From Pontibacter vulgaris (GTDB lineage Bacteria > Bacteroidota > Bacteroidia > Cytophagales > Hymenobacteraceae), in assembly GCF_022758145.1 (NCBI RefSeq), contig NZ_JAJVDH010000005.1, positions 1 through 64,000 on the forward strand: 64,000 bases of DNA. Direction: 5' to 3'. This document shows positions 8,718-17,394 of the stretch, in pieces. A model generated the notes under the pieces. That model saw only the letters and a list, made by a program, of their open reading frames with translations, was not told the origin of the DNA and made no database searches. How positions within the stretch are numbered: the stretch's first letter is position 1; each line of letters starts with the position of its first letter. The position numbers and the translations under genes were made by a program.

Positions 8718-10076
8718 CTACAGCATATCAACACCAGTGTAAGTATAAGGTGTGATCTGTTTTAGTTCATCTTTTATTGCATTGCTCACATCCAGCGTAT
8801 CAATAAAGTTACTGATCGTTTGGGCAGTAATCTTTTCATTCTTTCTGGTTAGGGCTTTCAGGGCTTCGTATGGTTGCGGGTATCCTTCGCGGCGCAGCAC
8901 AGTCTGGATGCCTTCTGCCACTACCGCCCAGTTATCTTCCAGGTGCTGGGTAAGTGCAGCCTCGTTCAGCTCCAGTTTGCCAATGCCTCGCTCCAGCGAT
9001 TTAAGCGAAATAATTATGTGAGCCAGCGGTACGCCAATATTACGTAGCACGGTAGAGTCTGTGAGGTCGCGTTGCAGCCTGGAGATAGGCAGCTTGGCTG
9101 ATAAATGCTCCAGCAAAGCGTTGGCTATACCCAGGTTACCTTCTGCGTTCTCAAAATCGATAGGGTTAACTTTGTGCGGCATCGCCGAAGAGCCTACCTC
9201 ACCGGCTTTTATCTTTTGCTTAAAATAACCCATCGATACATACTGCCACACATCTCTGGAGAAATCGATCAGGATAGTGTTCAGGCGTTTCAGGCCATCG
9301 AAGTAAGCTGCCAGGTTATCGTAATGCTCTATCTGGGTAGTATACTGATTGCGGTGCAAACCTAAAGTCTGCTGTACAAAACGGTTACCGAACTCCGGCC
9401 AGTTTATACTTGGGTAGGCTACATGGTGGGCATTAAAATTACCTGTTGCACCTCCAAACTTAGCTGAAAAAGGCACCTGGCGTAGCAGGTCCATTTGCGC
9501 AGAAAGGCGCTCGGCAAACACCATAATCTCTTTACCCAAACGGGTAGGAGAGGCAGGCTGGCCGTGCGTGTGTGCCAGCATCGGTATGGCTTTCCATTGC
9601 TGGGCTAGTTCTACTAACGTCTGGTGCAGCTCCTGGTAAGCCGGCTTCAGTATGCGCTCATCCGCTTCGCGCAGCGAGAGCGGGATGGCCGTATTGTTCA
9701 CATCCTGCGAGGTAAGCCCGAAATGGATAAACTCTTTATACTTGCCAAGGCCCAGCGTATCAAACTTATCTTTTATAAAATATTCTACTGCCTTTACGTC
9801 GTGGTTAGTAGTTTTCTCAGTTTCTTTAATGGCCAGTGCATCAGCTTCGTTAAAATTCTGGTAAATAGCACGTAGCGCTGAAAACTGGTCGGGCTTAATA
9901 TCCGAAAGCTGGGGCAGCGGCGACTCGCACAATGCTATAAAGTACTCAACCTCTACGAGCACACGGTAACGGATCAGGCCAAATTCAGAAAAATAAGCAG
10001 CCAGTTCAGAAGTGTTGCGGCGGTAACGCCCGTCCACTGGCGATAAAGCAGTAAGTGTTGTCAGGTTCATTGGCAA
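8718..10076 (-). CDS. purB: Adenylosuccinate lyase
   Basis: The 452-residue enzyme cleaves succinyl-AICAR and adenylosuccinate in purine synthesis, releasing fumarate. The N-terminal LTALSPVDGRY, the TSQDVNNTA loop, AHTHGQPASPT, and the fumarase-superfamily signature GSSAMPHKVNPIDFEN are all present. Length matches the E. coli type (about 456). A second Met lies at residue 3, so the start could be two codons later. Transcription converges with the lipoprotein gene. The long spacer upstream probably holds its promoter. Confidence 0.97.
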   Translation of the reverse strand: MPMNLTTLTALSPVDGRYRRNTSELAAYFSEFGLIRYRVLVEVEYFIALCESPLPQLSDIKPDQFSALRAIYQNFNEADALAIKETEKTTNHDVKAVEYFIKDKFDTLGLGKYKEFIHFGLTSQDVNNTAIPLSLREADERILKPAYQELHQTLVELAQQWKAIPMLAHTHGQPASPTRLGKEIMVFAERLSAQMDLLRQVPFSAKFGGATGNFNAHHVAYPSINWPEFGNRFVQQTLGLHRNQYTTQIEHYDNLAAYFDGLKRLNTILIDFSRDVWQYVSMGYFKQKIKAGEVGSSAMPHKVNPIDFENAEGNLGIANALLEHLSAKLPISRLQRDLTDSTVLRNIGVPLAHIIISLKSLERGIGKLELNEAALTQHLEDNWAVVAEGIQTVLRREGYPQPYEALKALTRKNEKITAQTISNFIDTLDVSNAIKDELKQITPYTYTGVDML

Positions 10077-10426
10077 AAGGAAGTTCTTAGGTCAAAGATA
10101 AGCAGCTTTGCTTCAGGATGCCAGCAAGGTGAATTGTTTTAATATACAATGCGTTTGTATATAGCCATTTTAAAATTGAACAATAACTTTATGCTGCCGA
10201 AATATGTAAGTATTACTACTTTTGAATATTTAGTATACTTACAGTAGGTACACAAGCGTTGATCTAGCTTATAGCATAAGGTAAATGAGTAGTATATATC
10301 AAAATAAGTAGCACCTCGTATGTGAGGATAGCACCAACCCAAAGTATAAAATGAATAATGCAGGTATTATCTGCTTTTCCTGTTTTAGATACTGAATCTA
10401 ATTAGCGTAATTCGCACCTGAATATT
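10077..10426. other. AT-rich divergent intergenic region
   Basis: These 350 bases separate purB (leftward) from the transglycosylase gene (rightward) and must contain both promoters. A 67-codon leftward ORF at 10139-10342 has no family resemblance and random-looking composition; I do not call it. A TAATTCGC box at 10407-10414 may be a weak -7 element for the rightward gene. Confidence 0.45.
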
Positions 10427-12415
10427 TTGAACCAGAAATTGAAAAAACGATTGCTGATTGGGGCTGGTTCTGTACTGGCCTTCTTTCTGATTCTGCTTGT
10501 ATTGCTGATTGTTTTCCGGAGCAAGGTCCTTTCCTATACTATCCAGAAAGTAATTACGCAGGTTGAAAGCCGCTACCCCGTAGATTTTAACATTAACAAG
10601 GCAGAGTTTGTAGACCTTAATTCTGTTGTGCTGAGCGGCATTTCGTTAGTGCCACACGACCGCGATACCCTTTTTACGACAGATAGCGTGCACGCCAGTG
10701 TAAGCTTCCGTTCTATTTTTAAAGGCCGCATCGTATTTAAGAAACTGGACGTGTCGGATGGGTACCTGACTGCGGTAAAGCGCAATGGCAAGGATAACTT
10801 TTCTTTCCTGCTAAAGGGAGAAGATGGAAACCAGCCAGCCGATACAACAGCTAAACGCAGCCGCAACTACGGCGAACTGCTGAACCGCCTAATTGAAACT
10901 GCTTTTGACAACGTGCCCGATCAGGCAAATTTCAAAAACCTGAACGTATCCTATAAATCCGAGAACCGCACCATCGATATCCGGATGCCTTACCTAACCA
11001 TGGATGACGGCACTATTGATTCAGAAGTAGTTATAAAAACAGATTCGCTGGTGAACAACCTGCGTATGCACGGTACCATAGACCCTGGCGACTATAACAT
11101 AGCAGCCAGCCTGTATAACACCGATAGAAATGGAATCAGGTTGCCGTATGTAAAAGAGAAATTTAATGGAACGGTAGCTTTTGATACCCTCCACCTGAGC
11201 CTTGCCGATAAAAGCTACCGCAAAGACAGGTTAACTGTGCGTGGTACAGCTAAAGTAAATAACCTGAGCGTAAACCATGAAAAACTGGCAACAGAAGATA
11301 TTCATGTACGGGAAGGTGCCCTGAATTATGTGGTTACGCTTGGCCCTAATTACTACGCTATTGATAGCCTGACGGAAGTACGCGTAAACAAAGCGGTGGC
11401 CAACCTGTATGCCGTGTATCAGAATGCTACTTCCAAGATCATCGACCTTAAAATTAAGACAAAGGATTTAGAGGCAAATGATGTGTTTGAGTCGTTGCCA
11501 ACCGGGTTATTCGAAAACCTGGAAGGTATAAAAGCACAGGGTAAACTAAAGTATAAGCTCAACTTCCATGTGAACATGGATAGCCTGGCAAAAGTAAAGT
11601 TTGACTCTGACCTGGATGCCTCAAAAGACTTTAAGATCGTGCAATGGGGTAAAACCAATATCCAGAAAATTAATGGCTCTTTTGTGCATACCGTGTACGA
11701 GTATGGCAAACCTGTACGCACGTTTATGGTGGGGCCTGCAAATTCTTTCTATAGCCGCTTAGGGGAAATTTCGCCGTACCTGCGCAATGCCATACTTACA
11801 GCCGAAGATGCCGGCTTTTATAGCCATAAAGGTTTCCATGAAGAGGCTTTCAGGCAGGCAATTGCCACCAACCTGAAAAAGGGTGAGTTTGTACGCGGCG
11901 GCAGTACCATATCGATGCAGCTGGTGAAAAATGTGTTCCTGACGCGCCAGAAAACGGTAACCCGTAAAGTGGAAGAAGCGATTATAGTCTGGCTGATAGA
12001 GAACCTGAACCTGGTATCGAAGAACCGTATGTTTGAAGTATACCTGAATATTATTGAGTGGGGACCAAACGTATACGGTGCCAAAGATGCTTCACGCTTT
12101 TATTTTGGGAAACAGCCATCTGAGCTTAATCTGGCAGAGGCCATCTTCCTGACAAGTATAATTCCGAGTCCTAAAAATTACCGGGCTTCTTTCGATAGTT
12201 ATGGAAACCTGCGCAGCTGGAAACGCGGTTATTTCAGGCTGATCAGTGGTATTATGTTACGCCGTGGGCTTATCTCACGGGCAGCTTACGACGGCCTGTA
12301 CCCGAACGTGCAGCTATACGGGCGCGCCCGCGACCTGATTGTTACCGCTCCGGATGCAGTGGTGGAAGACTCTACCGAATTTGAACTTGAAACGATCGAT
12401 CTGTTGGATTTTTAG
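10427..12415 (+). CDS. AsmA-like/GT51 peptidoglycan glycosyltransferase fusion
   Basis: The 662-residue protein has one N-terminal membrane anchor (about 10-30), a long region of AsmA-like beta-rich repeats (about 50-420), and a C-terminal GT51 domain. The GT51 motifs are intact: EDAGFYSHKG with the catalytic Glu near residue 460, GGSTISMQLVKN near 491, RKVEEA, and EVYLNIIEWG. There is no transpeptidase domain. The enzyme should polymerise lipid II glycan chains in the periplasm, like MtgA, but with an AsmA-type module that in other proteins is linked to envelope lipid traffic. The start is TTG; no upstream ATG fits. The call of the GT51 part is firm, the AsmA part less so. Confidence 0.85.
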   Translation: MNQKLKKRLLIGAGSVLAFFLILLVLLIVFRSKVLSYTIQKVITQVESRYPVDFNINKAEFVDLNSVVLSGISLVPHDRDTLFTTDSVHASVSFRSIFKGRIVFKKLDVSDGYLTAVKRNGKDNFSFLLKGEDGNQPADTTAKRSRNYGELLNRLIETAFDNVPDQANFKNLNVSYKSENRTIDIRMPYLTMDDGTIDSEVVIKTDSLVNNLRMHGTIDPGDYNIAASLYNTDRNGIRLPYVKEKFNGTVAFDTLHLSLADKSYRKDRLTVRGTAKVNNLSVNHEKLATEDIHVREGALNYVVTLGPNYYAIDSLTEVRVNKAVANLYAVYQNATSKIIDLKIKTKDLEANDVFESLPTGLFENLEGIKAQGKLKYKLNFHVNMDSLAKVKFDSDLDASKDFKIVQWGKTNIQKINGSFVHTVYEYGKPVRTFMVGPANSFYSRLGEISPYLRNAILTAEDAGFYSHKGFHEEAFRQAIATNLKKGEFVRGGSTISMQLVKNVFLTRQKTVTRKVEEAIIVWLIENLNLVSKNRMFEVYLNIIEWGPNVYGAKDASRFYFGKQPSELNLAEAIFLTSIIPSPKNYRASFDSYGNLRSWKRGYFRLISGIMLRRGLISRAAYDGLYPNVQLYGRARDLIVTAPDAVVEDSTEFELETIDLLDF

Positions 12416-12431
12416 CGTATAAATTTCTCTG

Positions 12432-12467
12432 AAGCGGCGGCTTTGCTACACAGCAGGGCCGCCGCTT
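12432..12467 (+). terminator. GC-rich terminator
   Basis: AAGCGGCGGC (12432-12441) pairs with GCCGCCGCTT (12458-12467), followed by TT. It closes the transglycosylase transcript. Confidence 0.75.
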
Positions 12468-12498
12468 TTCGTTTAATCACATTTTCTGATACTGACTT

Positions 12499-13551
12499 AT
12501 GAAACCGATACAGCAAAAAGCTGACCTTGAAAAAGCCGTAGGATTGGTGCCGAGGCTCGCGGCAACGGCGGCCCGTTTTGGCATCGACTGGTTTTTGCTG
12601 GCGCTCATAAGTATGATCATTTTAGCTTACCTATGGCCTCAGATAGGTATAGACCGGGAGCCTGTTTCGCTGGGCGATGTGGCAACTTACGGCGTATCGG
12701 TTATCTTCTTTTTTTACGGATTGCGCCTGAGCCCTGAAAAGCTGCGAAGCGGGTTAAGTAGCTGGCGCCTGCATTTAGTGGTACAGCTAAGCACATTTAT
12801 ACTTTTCCCGTTGCTGATTTTGCCGTTGCATACTTTGTTCGAAGGAACCGAGAGCGAAATGCTATGGCTGGGTACATTTTATCTGGCTGCCTTGCCTTCT
12901 ACAGTTTCTTCGTCGGTGGTAATGGTTTCGATAGCGGGGGGCAACATTCCGGCAGCCATTTTTAATGCCAGCATATCCAGCCTAGTGGGCGTGTTTATTA
13001 CACCACTCTGGATGGGCCTGTTTTTAACAGCAAGTACCGAAAGTTTCGATATCTGGAGCATTATGGGAAAACTGGTTCTGCAGGTTATACTTCCGGTTGT
13101 GCTGGGTGTTTTGCTGCACAAGCGTTGGGGCGAATTTGCCGAGCGCAACAAGAAAAAGATGCGCTACTTTGACCAGTTTATCATCCTCACCATTGTTTAT
13201 ACTTCTTTTTGCGAATCGTTTGCCCGCAATATGTTTGCAGCTTATACTTTAAGAGATATTGCCTTGCTGGGCGCAGCCATGATTGTGCTGTTTTTTCTGG
13301 TGTATGCTATTATTTACGGTTTCAGCAAGACGCTGGGTTTTAACCGCAACGATCAGATTACGGCCATTTTCTGTGGGTCCAAAAAATCGCTGGTACACGG
13401 CACTGTAATGGCAAAAGTGCTGTTTCCAAACCCTACAACAGTAGGAATAATGTTGCTGCCCATTATGATGTACCACGCCTTACAATTACTGGCTGCCAGT
13501 ATTATTGCCCAGGCATTGGCCCGACGGAACAGGGCAGAAGTTGAGGAATGA
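12499..13551 (+). CDS. SBF-like bile acid:sodium symporter family transporter
   Basis: The product is 350 residues with about nine to ten membrane helices and belongs to the SBF-like branch of the bile acid:sodium symporter superfamily (YfeH/P7-type proteins). Landmarks are FFFYGLRLSPEKLRSGL after the second helix, ALPSTVSSSVVMVSIAGGN and CGSKKSLVHGTVMAKVLFP, the latter two near the substrate and sodium sites in family members. The transported compound is unknown; the name bile acid should not be taken literally. It stands alone between two terminators. Confidence 0.85.
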   Translation: MKPIQQKADLEKAVGLVPRLAATAARFGIDWFLLALISMIILAYLWPQIGIDREPVSLGDVATYGVSVIFFFYGLRLSPEKLRSGLSSWRLHLVVQLSTFILFPLLILPLHTLFEGTESEMLWLGTFYLAALPSTVSSSVVMVSIAGGNIPAAIFNASISSLVGVFITPLWMGLFLTASTESFDIWSIMGKLVLQVILPVVLGVLLHKRWGEFAERNKKKMRYFDQFIILTIVYTSFCESFARNMFAAYTLRDIALLGAAMIVLFFLVYAIIYGFSKTLGFNRNDQITAIFCGSKKSLVHGTVMAKVLFPNPTTVGIMLLPIMMYHALQLLAASIIAQALARRNRAEVEE

Positions 13552-13591
13552 TTTTATAGTATAACCGCAACAAATTATACTTCAAAAACAA

Positions 13592-13628
13592 AAAAGCCAG
13601 GCTGCTAAGTATAAGCGTACTGGCTTTT
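13592..13628. terminator. Bidirectional terminator
   Basis: AAAAGCCAG (13592-13600) pairs with CTGGCTTTT (13620-13628) between convergent genes. The loop contains an AAGTATA heptamer. Confidence 0.75.
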
Positions 13629-13647
13629 AAAGTATACCTATTATGGC

Positions 13648-13977
13648 CTAAGCAACTTGCTTCTGCTTCGATTTATGTTTTGCTTCCAACTCTTCTTCGC
13701 GCAGCAGTTTTTTATCCAATATAAACGGCCCAAATGGCAGCAACGATGCCAGCACGCCAGCTGCTACTTTAACTACAGACCAACGGTGCACGAGCGTTAC
13801 GTGTAACAAAGCAACCATGTAAAGCACAAATAATACACCGTGCGCCCAACCCACATACTTCACGGCCAGCGGCATATCAAACATATACTTCAGGGGCATG
13901 GCTATACCCAGCAGCAACAGGTACGAAACGCCTTCATAAATGCCAACAGTGCGGAAGCGGGAGATCGGGGTTTTCAT
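13648..13977 (-). CDS. DUF3817 family membrane protein
   Basis: From the preferred ATG at 13977 the protein is 109 residues, beginning MKTPISRFRTVGIYEG, which is the conserved start of DUF3817 proteins. It has three membrane helices with the family's WAHGVLF motif between the first two, and a lysine-rich tail. An upstream start at 14061 would add 28 residues without family resemblance. DUF3817 proteins are small inner-membrane proteins of unknown function. Confidence 0.82.
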   Translation of the reverse strand: MKTPISRFRTVGIYEGVSYLLLLGIAMPLKYMFDMPLAVKYVGWAHGVLFVLYMVALLHVTLVHRWSVVKVAAGVLASLLPFGPFILDKKLLREEELEAKHKSKQKQVA

Positions 13978-14073
13978 GTGTAAATAATGTAAAGGGTTAA
14001 TGGTTTGTGCCTTAACAATAACTGTGGCGTAATTGTGCCAAACTGTTTTGATTTCAGGCAAAGATAAGGCGAT

Positions 14074-14120
14074 AAATTAAGAAGCGCCTTACCCGAACCG
14101 GAAAAGGCGCTTCTTAATTT
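14074..14120 (-). terminator. Terminator of the aro transcript
   Basis: A 17-bp perfect stem (14074-14090 with 14104-14120) lies at the 3' end of the leftward DAHP synthase gene and includes two bases of its stop codon. Confidence 0.8.
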
Positions 14121-15219
14121 AAGCTACGGCAGAACCTCCAATTGCTGTGTTGCCTTGTTGGTTTAATGCCTGGATAAAGGGATTTGCAGGCTCATTACCT
14201 AGACCGCTTCCTGCAGGAGGTTGGGCAAGCAGCAATTCGAGGTGCTTTTGCCATTTACTTACCTGCATTGCCGGCCTGGTATTGCCCAAACCATAGCTGC
14301 CTATTTGTTTTGATACCGCAGATCTGCGTAACAGTAACTCCATCAGCTCATCATCCAGGTTCTCAATCTGCTGGCGCAACTCATCCAGTTGATCTACCAG
14401 TTCGGTTGTTTCTGATAGCTTTACTCTGGTTTTAAGGGCATTTATAAGCAGTTCAAGTTCCTGTGGCATTAGTTGCTGTTGTTGGCTGCTTAGCGCCTCT
14501 GCAGGACTTATATGAGACTCCAGCAACAAACCATCTATGCCAAGATCTAAAGCGCGCTGGCCAACCGGATACAGCAGGCTGCGCTTGCCGGCAATGTGGC
14601 TGGCATCGCAAAGTACAGGCAATTCCGGCATTTCCTGGCGCAGCTGCAACATGTGTTCCCATTTCGGGTGGTTGCGGTACAGGTCGTGGTCTTCGCCTGA
14701 GAAGCCTCTATGTATGGCTCCCAAATCGGTCAGGCCAGCCTGCTGCAACCTCTCGAGCGCGCCTACCCATAGCTTCAGGTCTGGGTAAACGGGGTTGGTT
14801 ACCAGCATAGGTATGTTGGTGCCGCTTACGGCAGCGGCAATTTCCTGTATGGCAAAAGGGTTTACGGTAGTGCGCCCGCTTATGCAAAGTATATCAATAC
14901 CATGCTTTAATGCTTCTTCGGCGTGTTGTGCATTGGCTATGTCGCAGGCTGTGCGTAAACCTGTTTCGGCTTTAACTTTCTGCAGCCACTGCAGGCCTAC
15001 GGTGCCTACACCTTCAAAGCTGTTAGGGCGTGTGCGCGATTTCCAGATACCTGCTTTAAATGCCGTTACGCTCTGGTTGTTCTTCAAAAGCTTGGCGGTT
15101 TGCAATAGCTGGTCTTCACTTTCGGCACTGCACGGACCAGCAAGCAGCACAGGCTTTCCGCTCTCCTGGCGGAAGCTGCTTTGTGGCGCTAACTTGTTGG
15201 TGTTTATACTCCCTCTCAT
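14119..15219 (-). CDS. aroF: Bifunctional 3-deoxy-7-phosphoheptulonate synthase/chorismate mutase
   Basis: The 366-residue protein combines two steps of aromatic amino acid synthesis. Residues about 20-260 are a DAHP synthase of the type I-beta/KDSA-like class (LLAGPCSAES, FKAGIWKSRTRP, DASHIAGKR), joining phosphoenolpyruvate and erythrose 4-phosphate. Residues about 265-350 are an AroQ-type chorismate mutase helix bundle (LRQQIENLDDELMELLLRR), which makes prephenate. Such fusions let the mutase domain help feedback control. The last 20 residues look like a disordered tail. The gene is preceded by a leader peptide and mutually exclusive hairpins (see 15301-15435), so attenuation is likely. 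The symbol follows Bacteroidota usage and is approximate. Confidence 0.93.
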   Translation of the reverse strand: MRGSINTNKLAPQSSFRQESGKPVLLAGPCSAESEDQLLQTAKLLKNNQSVTAFKAGIWKSRTRPNSFEGVGTVGLQWLQKVKAETGLRTACDIANAQHAEEALKHGIDILCISGRTTVNPFAIQEIAAAVSGTNIPMLVTNPVYPDLKLWVGALERLQQAGLTDLGAIHRGFSGEDHDLYRNHPKWEHMLQLRQEMPELPVLCDASHIAGKRSLLYPVGQRALDLGIDGLLLESHISPAEALSSQQQQLMPQELELLINALKTRVKLSETTELVDQLDELRQQIENLDDELMELLLRRSAVSKQIGSYGLGNTRPAMQVSKWQKHLELLLAQPPAGSGLGNEPANPFIQALNQQGNTAIGGSAVA

Positions 15220-15300
15220 GGCTGTAATTACTAAACTGTTTTCTTATTCAGGCATTTAGCCCTTTTTTAAATTTATACTTGGTTTAAAATGGCTGTAAAA

Positions 15301-15384
15301 CAAAAAGCCCCGCTTTGTGGGCGGGGCTCCTTGATATACTTATGTATGTTTACTATACGCAAAGTCTTACCACGGGAGCCCCGG
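15301..15384 (-). promoter_or_regulatory. Candidate attenuator: alternative terminator and antiterminator stems
   Basis: Reading leftward, AGCCCCGC (15328-15321) pairs with GCGGGGCT (15313-15306), followed by five T: an intrinsic terminator 82 bases before the aro start codon. Upstream, CGGGGCTCC (15383-15375) is perfectly complementary to GGAGCCCCG (15330-15322), which would consume the first terminator arm. The two structures exclude each other. The upstream arm lies in the last codons of a short ORF, so a ribosome that completes it would mask that arm and permit termination. Confidence 0.75.
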
Positions 15385-15435
15385 CTGAGGAACCTTCATC
15401 GAATTGGTAAAGCAAATGGCGTATGTTAATATCAT
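15367..15435 (-). CDS. Candidate leader peptide of the aro gene
   Basis: This 22-codon ORF starts with ATG at 15435 and ends with TAA at 15369-15367. It contains Tyr5, Phe9 and a terminal Pro-Trp before the stop. A second in-frame ATG (codon 13) would give only ten residues. It overlaps the antiterminator arm of the hairpin pair downstream, which is the main argument for translation. The aromatic codons are single, not runs, so which amino acid it senses is uncertain. A promoter fits upstream: TTG (15484-15482), 16 bases, TACTTTTA (15465-15458). Confidence 0.6.
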   Translation of the reverse strand: MILTYAICFTNSMKVPQPGLPW

Positions 15436-15457
15436 TTCTTGTGTTATGAGCTGCAAG

Positions 15458-15485
15458 TAAAAGTATAAAATTTTAAAAAAGCAAA
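15458..15485 (-). promoter_or_regulatory. Candidate promoter of the aro leader
   Basis: TTTG at 15485-15482 and TACTTTTA at 15465-15458, separated by 16 bases, resemble the Bacteroidota -33 and -7 (TAnnTTTG) elements. Transcription would start about 15 bases before the leader ATG. Confidence 0.45.
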
Positions 15486-15518
15486 TTTAAGAATGTGTTT
15501 TTTGATTTTATACTTCTT

Positions 15519-16478
15519 TTATTGCTCTTCTTTTGTAGTTGTAGGCTGAGGCACTTCCTCTTCTTTTTTAGGAAACATGAGCGATGCAATAACCGAAATA
15601 GCCAGTATGCTGCCTACTACTAACAGGGCTATGCGCATATCCAGGTGGAAAACATCGCTGAACAGCAGCTTGGCCCCAATAAAAACCAGTATTAGCGACA
15701 GGCCATAGTGCAGGTAATGGAAGAGCTGCATAATACCCGACAGCGCAAAGTATAAAGCCCGCAGACCCAGCAAAGCAAACACATTGGAAGTATAAACAAT
15801 AAACGGATCCTTAGAAATAGCAAGTATGGCAGGTATAGAATCGGCAGCAAAAACGATGTCGGTGGTTTCTACCATAATCAGCACCAGTAACAGCGGGGTG
15901 GCAAAATACTTTCCGTCGATCTTTGTAAAGAACTTGCCGCCTACAGATGTTTTCGTGAACGGCAGTTTCTGGCTCACCCATACTATCAGCGGGTTTTGCT
16001 CCGGATGCAGTTCTTCGTCGTTTTTGGTAAAGGCCATTTTGATGCCCGTATAGATCAGGAAGGCACCAAGTATGTAAATGATAAAGTGAAACTTAGCAAT
16101 AAGGGCAACACCAACAAGTATAAAAATGGCCCGGAATACCAACGCACCGATAATACCCCAGAACAGGATCTTATGCTGATACTTTGGAGGGACTTTAAAG
16201 AAATTGAAAATCAGGATGAAAACGAAAAGGTTATCTACGCTCAGCGATTTCTCTATCAGGTAAGCCGTCAGGAACTCAAGTGCTGGAGCGGGGCCTTCCC
16301 AGTAATAGATCAGGGCATTAAAGCCCAGCGAAAGCAAGATCCAGAAAAGGCTCCAAAGCAATGCTTCTTTAATTTTTACCTCGTGCTCTTTGCGGTGAAA
16401 CACAAAAAGGTCTAAACCCAAAAGCAGGAGAACAAAGCCATTAAATAAGACCCAGAATAGAATGTTGTTATTATCCAT
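15519..16478 (-). CDS. TerC/Alx family membrane protein
   Basis: From ATG 16478 the product is 319 residues with about nine membrane helices. The TerC family landmarks are clear: EKSLSVDNLFVFILIF with its acidic/Asn metal-site residues, VETTDIVFAADSIPAIL, and FALLGLRALYFAL. Members such as E. coli Alx and Bacillus MeeF export manganese, some loading secreted metalloproteins; tellurite resistance is historical. An upstream start at 16523 would add 15 residues that lack the usual hydrophobic start, so I prefer the internal ATG. Confidence 0.9.
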   Translation of the reverse strand: MDNNNILFWVLFNGFVLLLLGLDLFVFHRKEHEVKIKEALLWSLFWILLSLGFNALIYYWEGPAPALEFLTAYLIEKSLSVDNLFVFILIFNFFKVPPKYQHKILFWGIIGALVFRAIFILVGVALIAKFHFIIYILGAFLIYTGIKMAFTKNDEELHPEQNPLIVWVSQKLPFTKTSVGGKFFTKIDGKYFATPLLLVLIMVETTDIVFAADSIPAILAISKDPFIVYTSNVFALLGLRALYFALSGIMQLFHYLHYGLSLILVFIGAKLLFSDVFHLDMRIALLVVGSILAISVIASLMFPKKEEEVPQPTTTKEEQ

Positions 16479-16642
16479 AATAGAATAGCCGGTTGTTACC
16501 AGTGCCTTTAATAACCAAGGCATAGCAGCTGTACAAGTACGGTAAAGTTAACCGTATTTGGCCATACATACATAGCATTTAACAACTATAAATTTCAGGC
16601 AGGGAGGCAATCCACTCTTTTTGAGCAGCCGGAATGCAAAAT

Positions 16643-17377
16643 TTAGTAGCGGTCGAAGTGGCGGAAAAAGCTGTTCACTTTCATTTTGAGCACTCCTAAA
16701 ACAGCCTCCTTAAATATACCCGACGACATTTTAGAAGTACCCTTGGTACGGTCTGTAAAAATGATCGGAACTTCTTTTATCTTGAAGCCATACTTATAAG
16801 CCAGGAACTTCATCTCGATCTGGAAGGCATAGCCTACGAAGCGGATCTTATTTAGCTGAATGGTTTGGAGCACTTTGCGGCGGTAGCATTTAAAGCCGGC
16901 TGTGGTATCGGCAATGGGCATACCAGTTACAAGGCGTACGTACCAGCTGGCAAACCACGACATCAATACGCGGTTCATAGGCCAGTTTACCACGTTTACA
17001 CCCTGGATGTAACGGCTGCCAATGGCCACATCGTAGCCATCAATAGCGCAGGCTTCATATAAACGTATCAGGTCGTCAGGGTTATGGGAGAAGTCGCAGT
17101 CCATCTCGAAGATGTATTCGTACTTATGGCGCAACGCATACTTAAACCCATGTATATAAGCCGTACCCAGGCCAAGCTTACCCTTTCTGATTTCCAGAAA
17201 AAGCCTGCCCGGATATTCCTGTTGCAGGTCGCGCACAATATCGGCCGTGCCGTCCGGCGAGCTATCGTCTATGATCAGCAGATGAAACGGATGACTCAGT
17301 GACATGACCTTCCGCACCATGGCTTCCACATTTTCGCGTTCGTTATAGGTGGGGATGATCACTAATGAGTCTTTCAT
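16643..17377 (-). CDS. Polyprenol monophosphomannose synthase-like GT2
   Basis: The 244-residue enzyme is a compact GT2 glycosyltransferase of the dolichol-phosphate mannose synthase type: VIIPTYNERENVE at the start, DDSSPDGT, the DxD site MDCDFSHNPDDL, IGSRYIQG, and the FTDRTKGTSKMS segment characteristic of Dpm1. It lacks C-terminal membrane helices, as the short Dpm1 form does. It likely transfers mannose from GDP-mannose to a polyprenyl phosphate as donor for periplasmic O-glycosylation, which is common in Bacteroidota. It starts 18 bases after hemG on the same strand, so the two may be co-transcribed. Confidence 0.9.
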   Translation of the reverse strand: MKDSLVIIPTYNERENVEAMVRKVMSLSHPFHLLIIDDSSPDGTADIVRDLQQEYPGRLFLEIRKGKLGLGTAYIHGFKYALRHKYEYIFEMDCDFSHNPDDLIRLYEACAIDGYDVAIGSRYIQGVNVVNWPMNRVLMSWFASWYVRLVTGMPIADTTAGFKCYRRKVLQTIQLNKIRFVGYAFQIEMKFLAYKYGFKIKEVPIIFTDRTKGTSKMSSGIFKEAVLGVLKMKVNSFFRHFDRY

Positions 17378-17394
17378 ACCCCAAATATAGTTAA

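Noticed and set aside
8718..10076. Several rightward ORFs antisense to purB
   Set aside because: They are shadows of a long conserved gene on the other strand and have no recognisable features.
10139..10342. Leftward 67-codon, Tyr-containing ORF upstream of purB
   Set aside because: Considered as another leader peptide. The Tyr codons are spread out and come from AT-rich DNA, no terminator or alternative stem lies before purB, and purB has no link to tyrosine.
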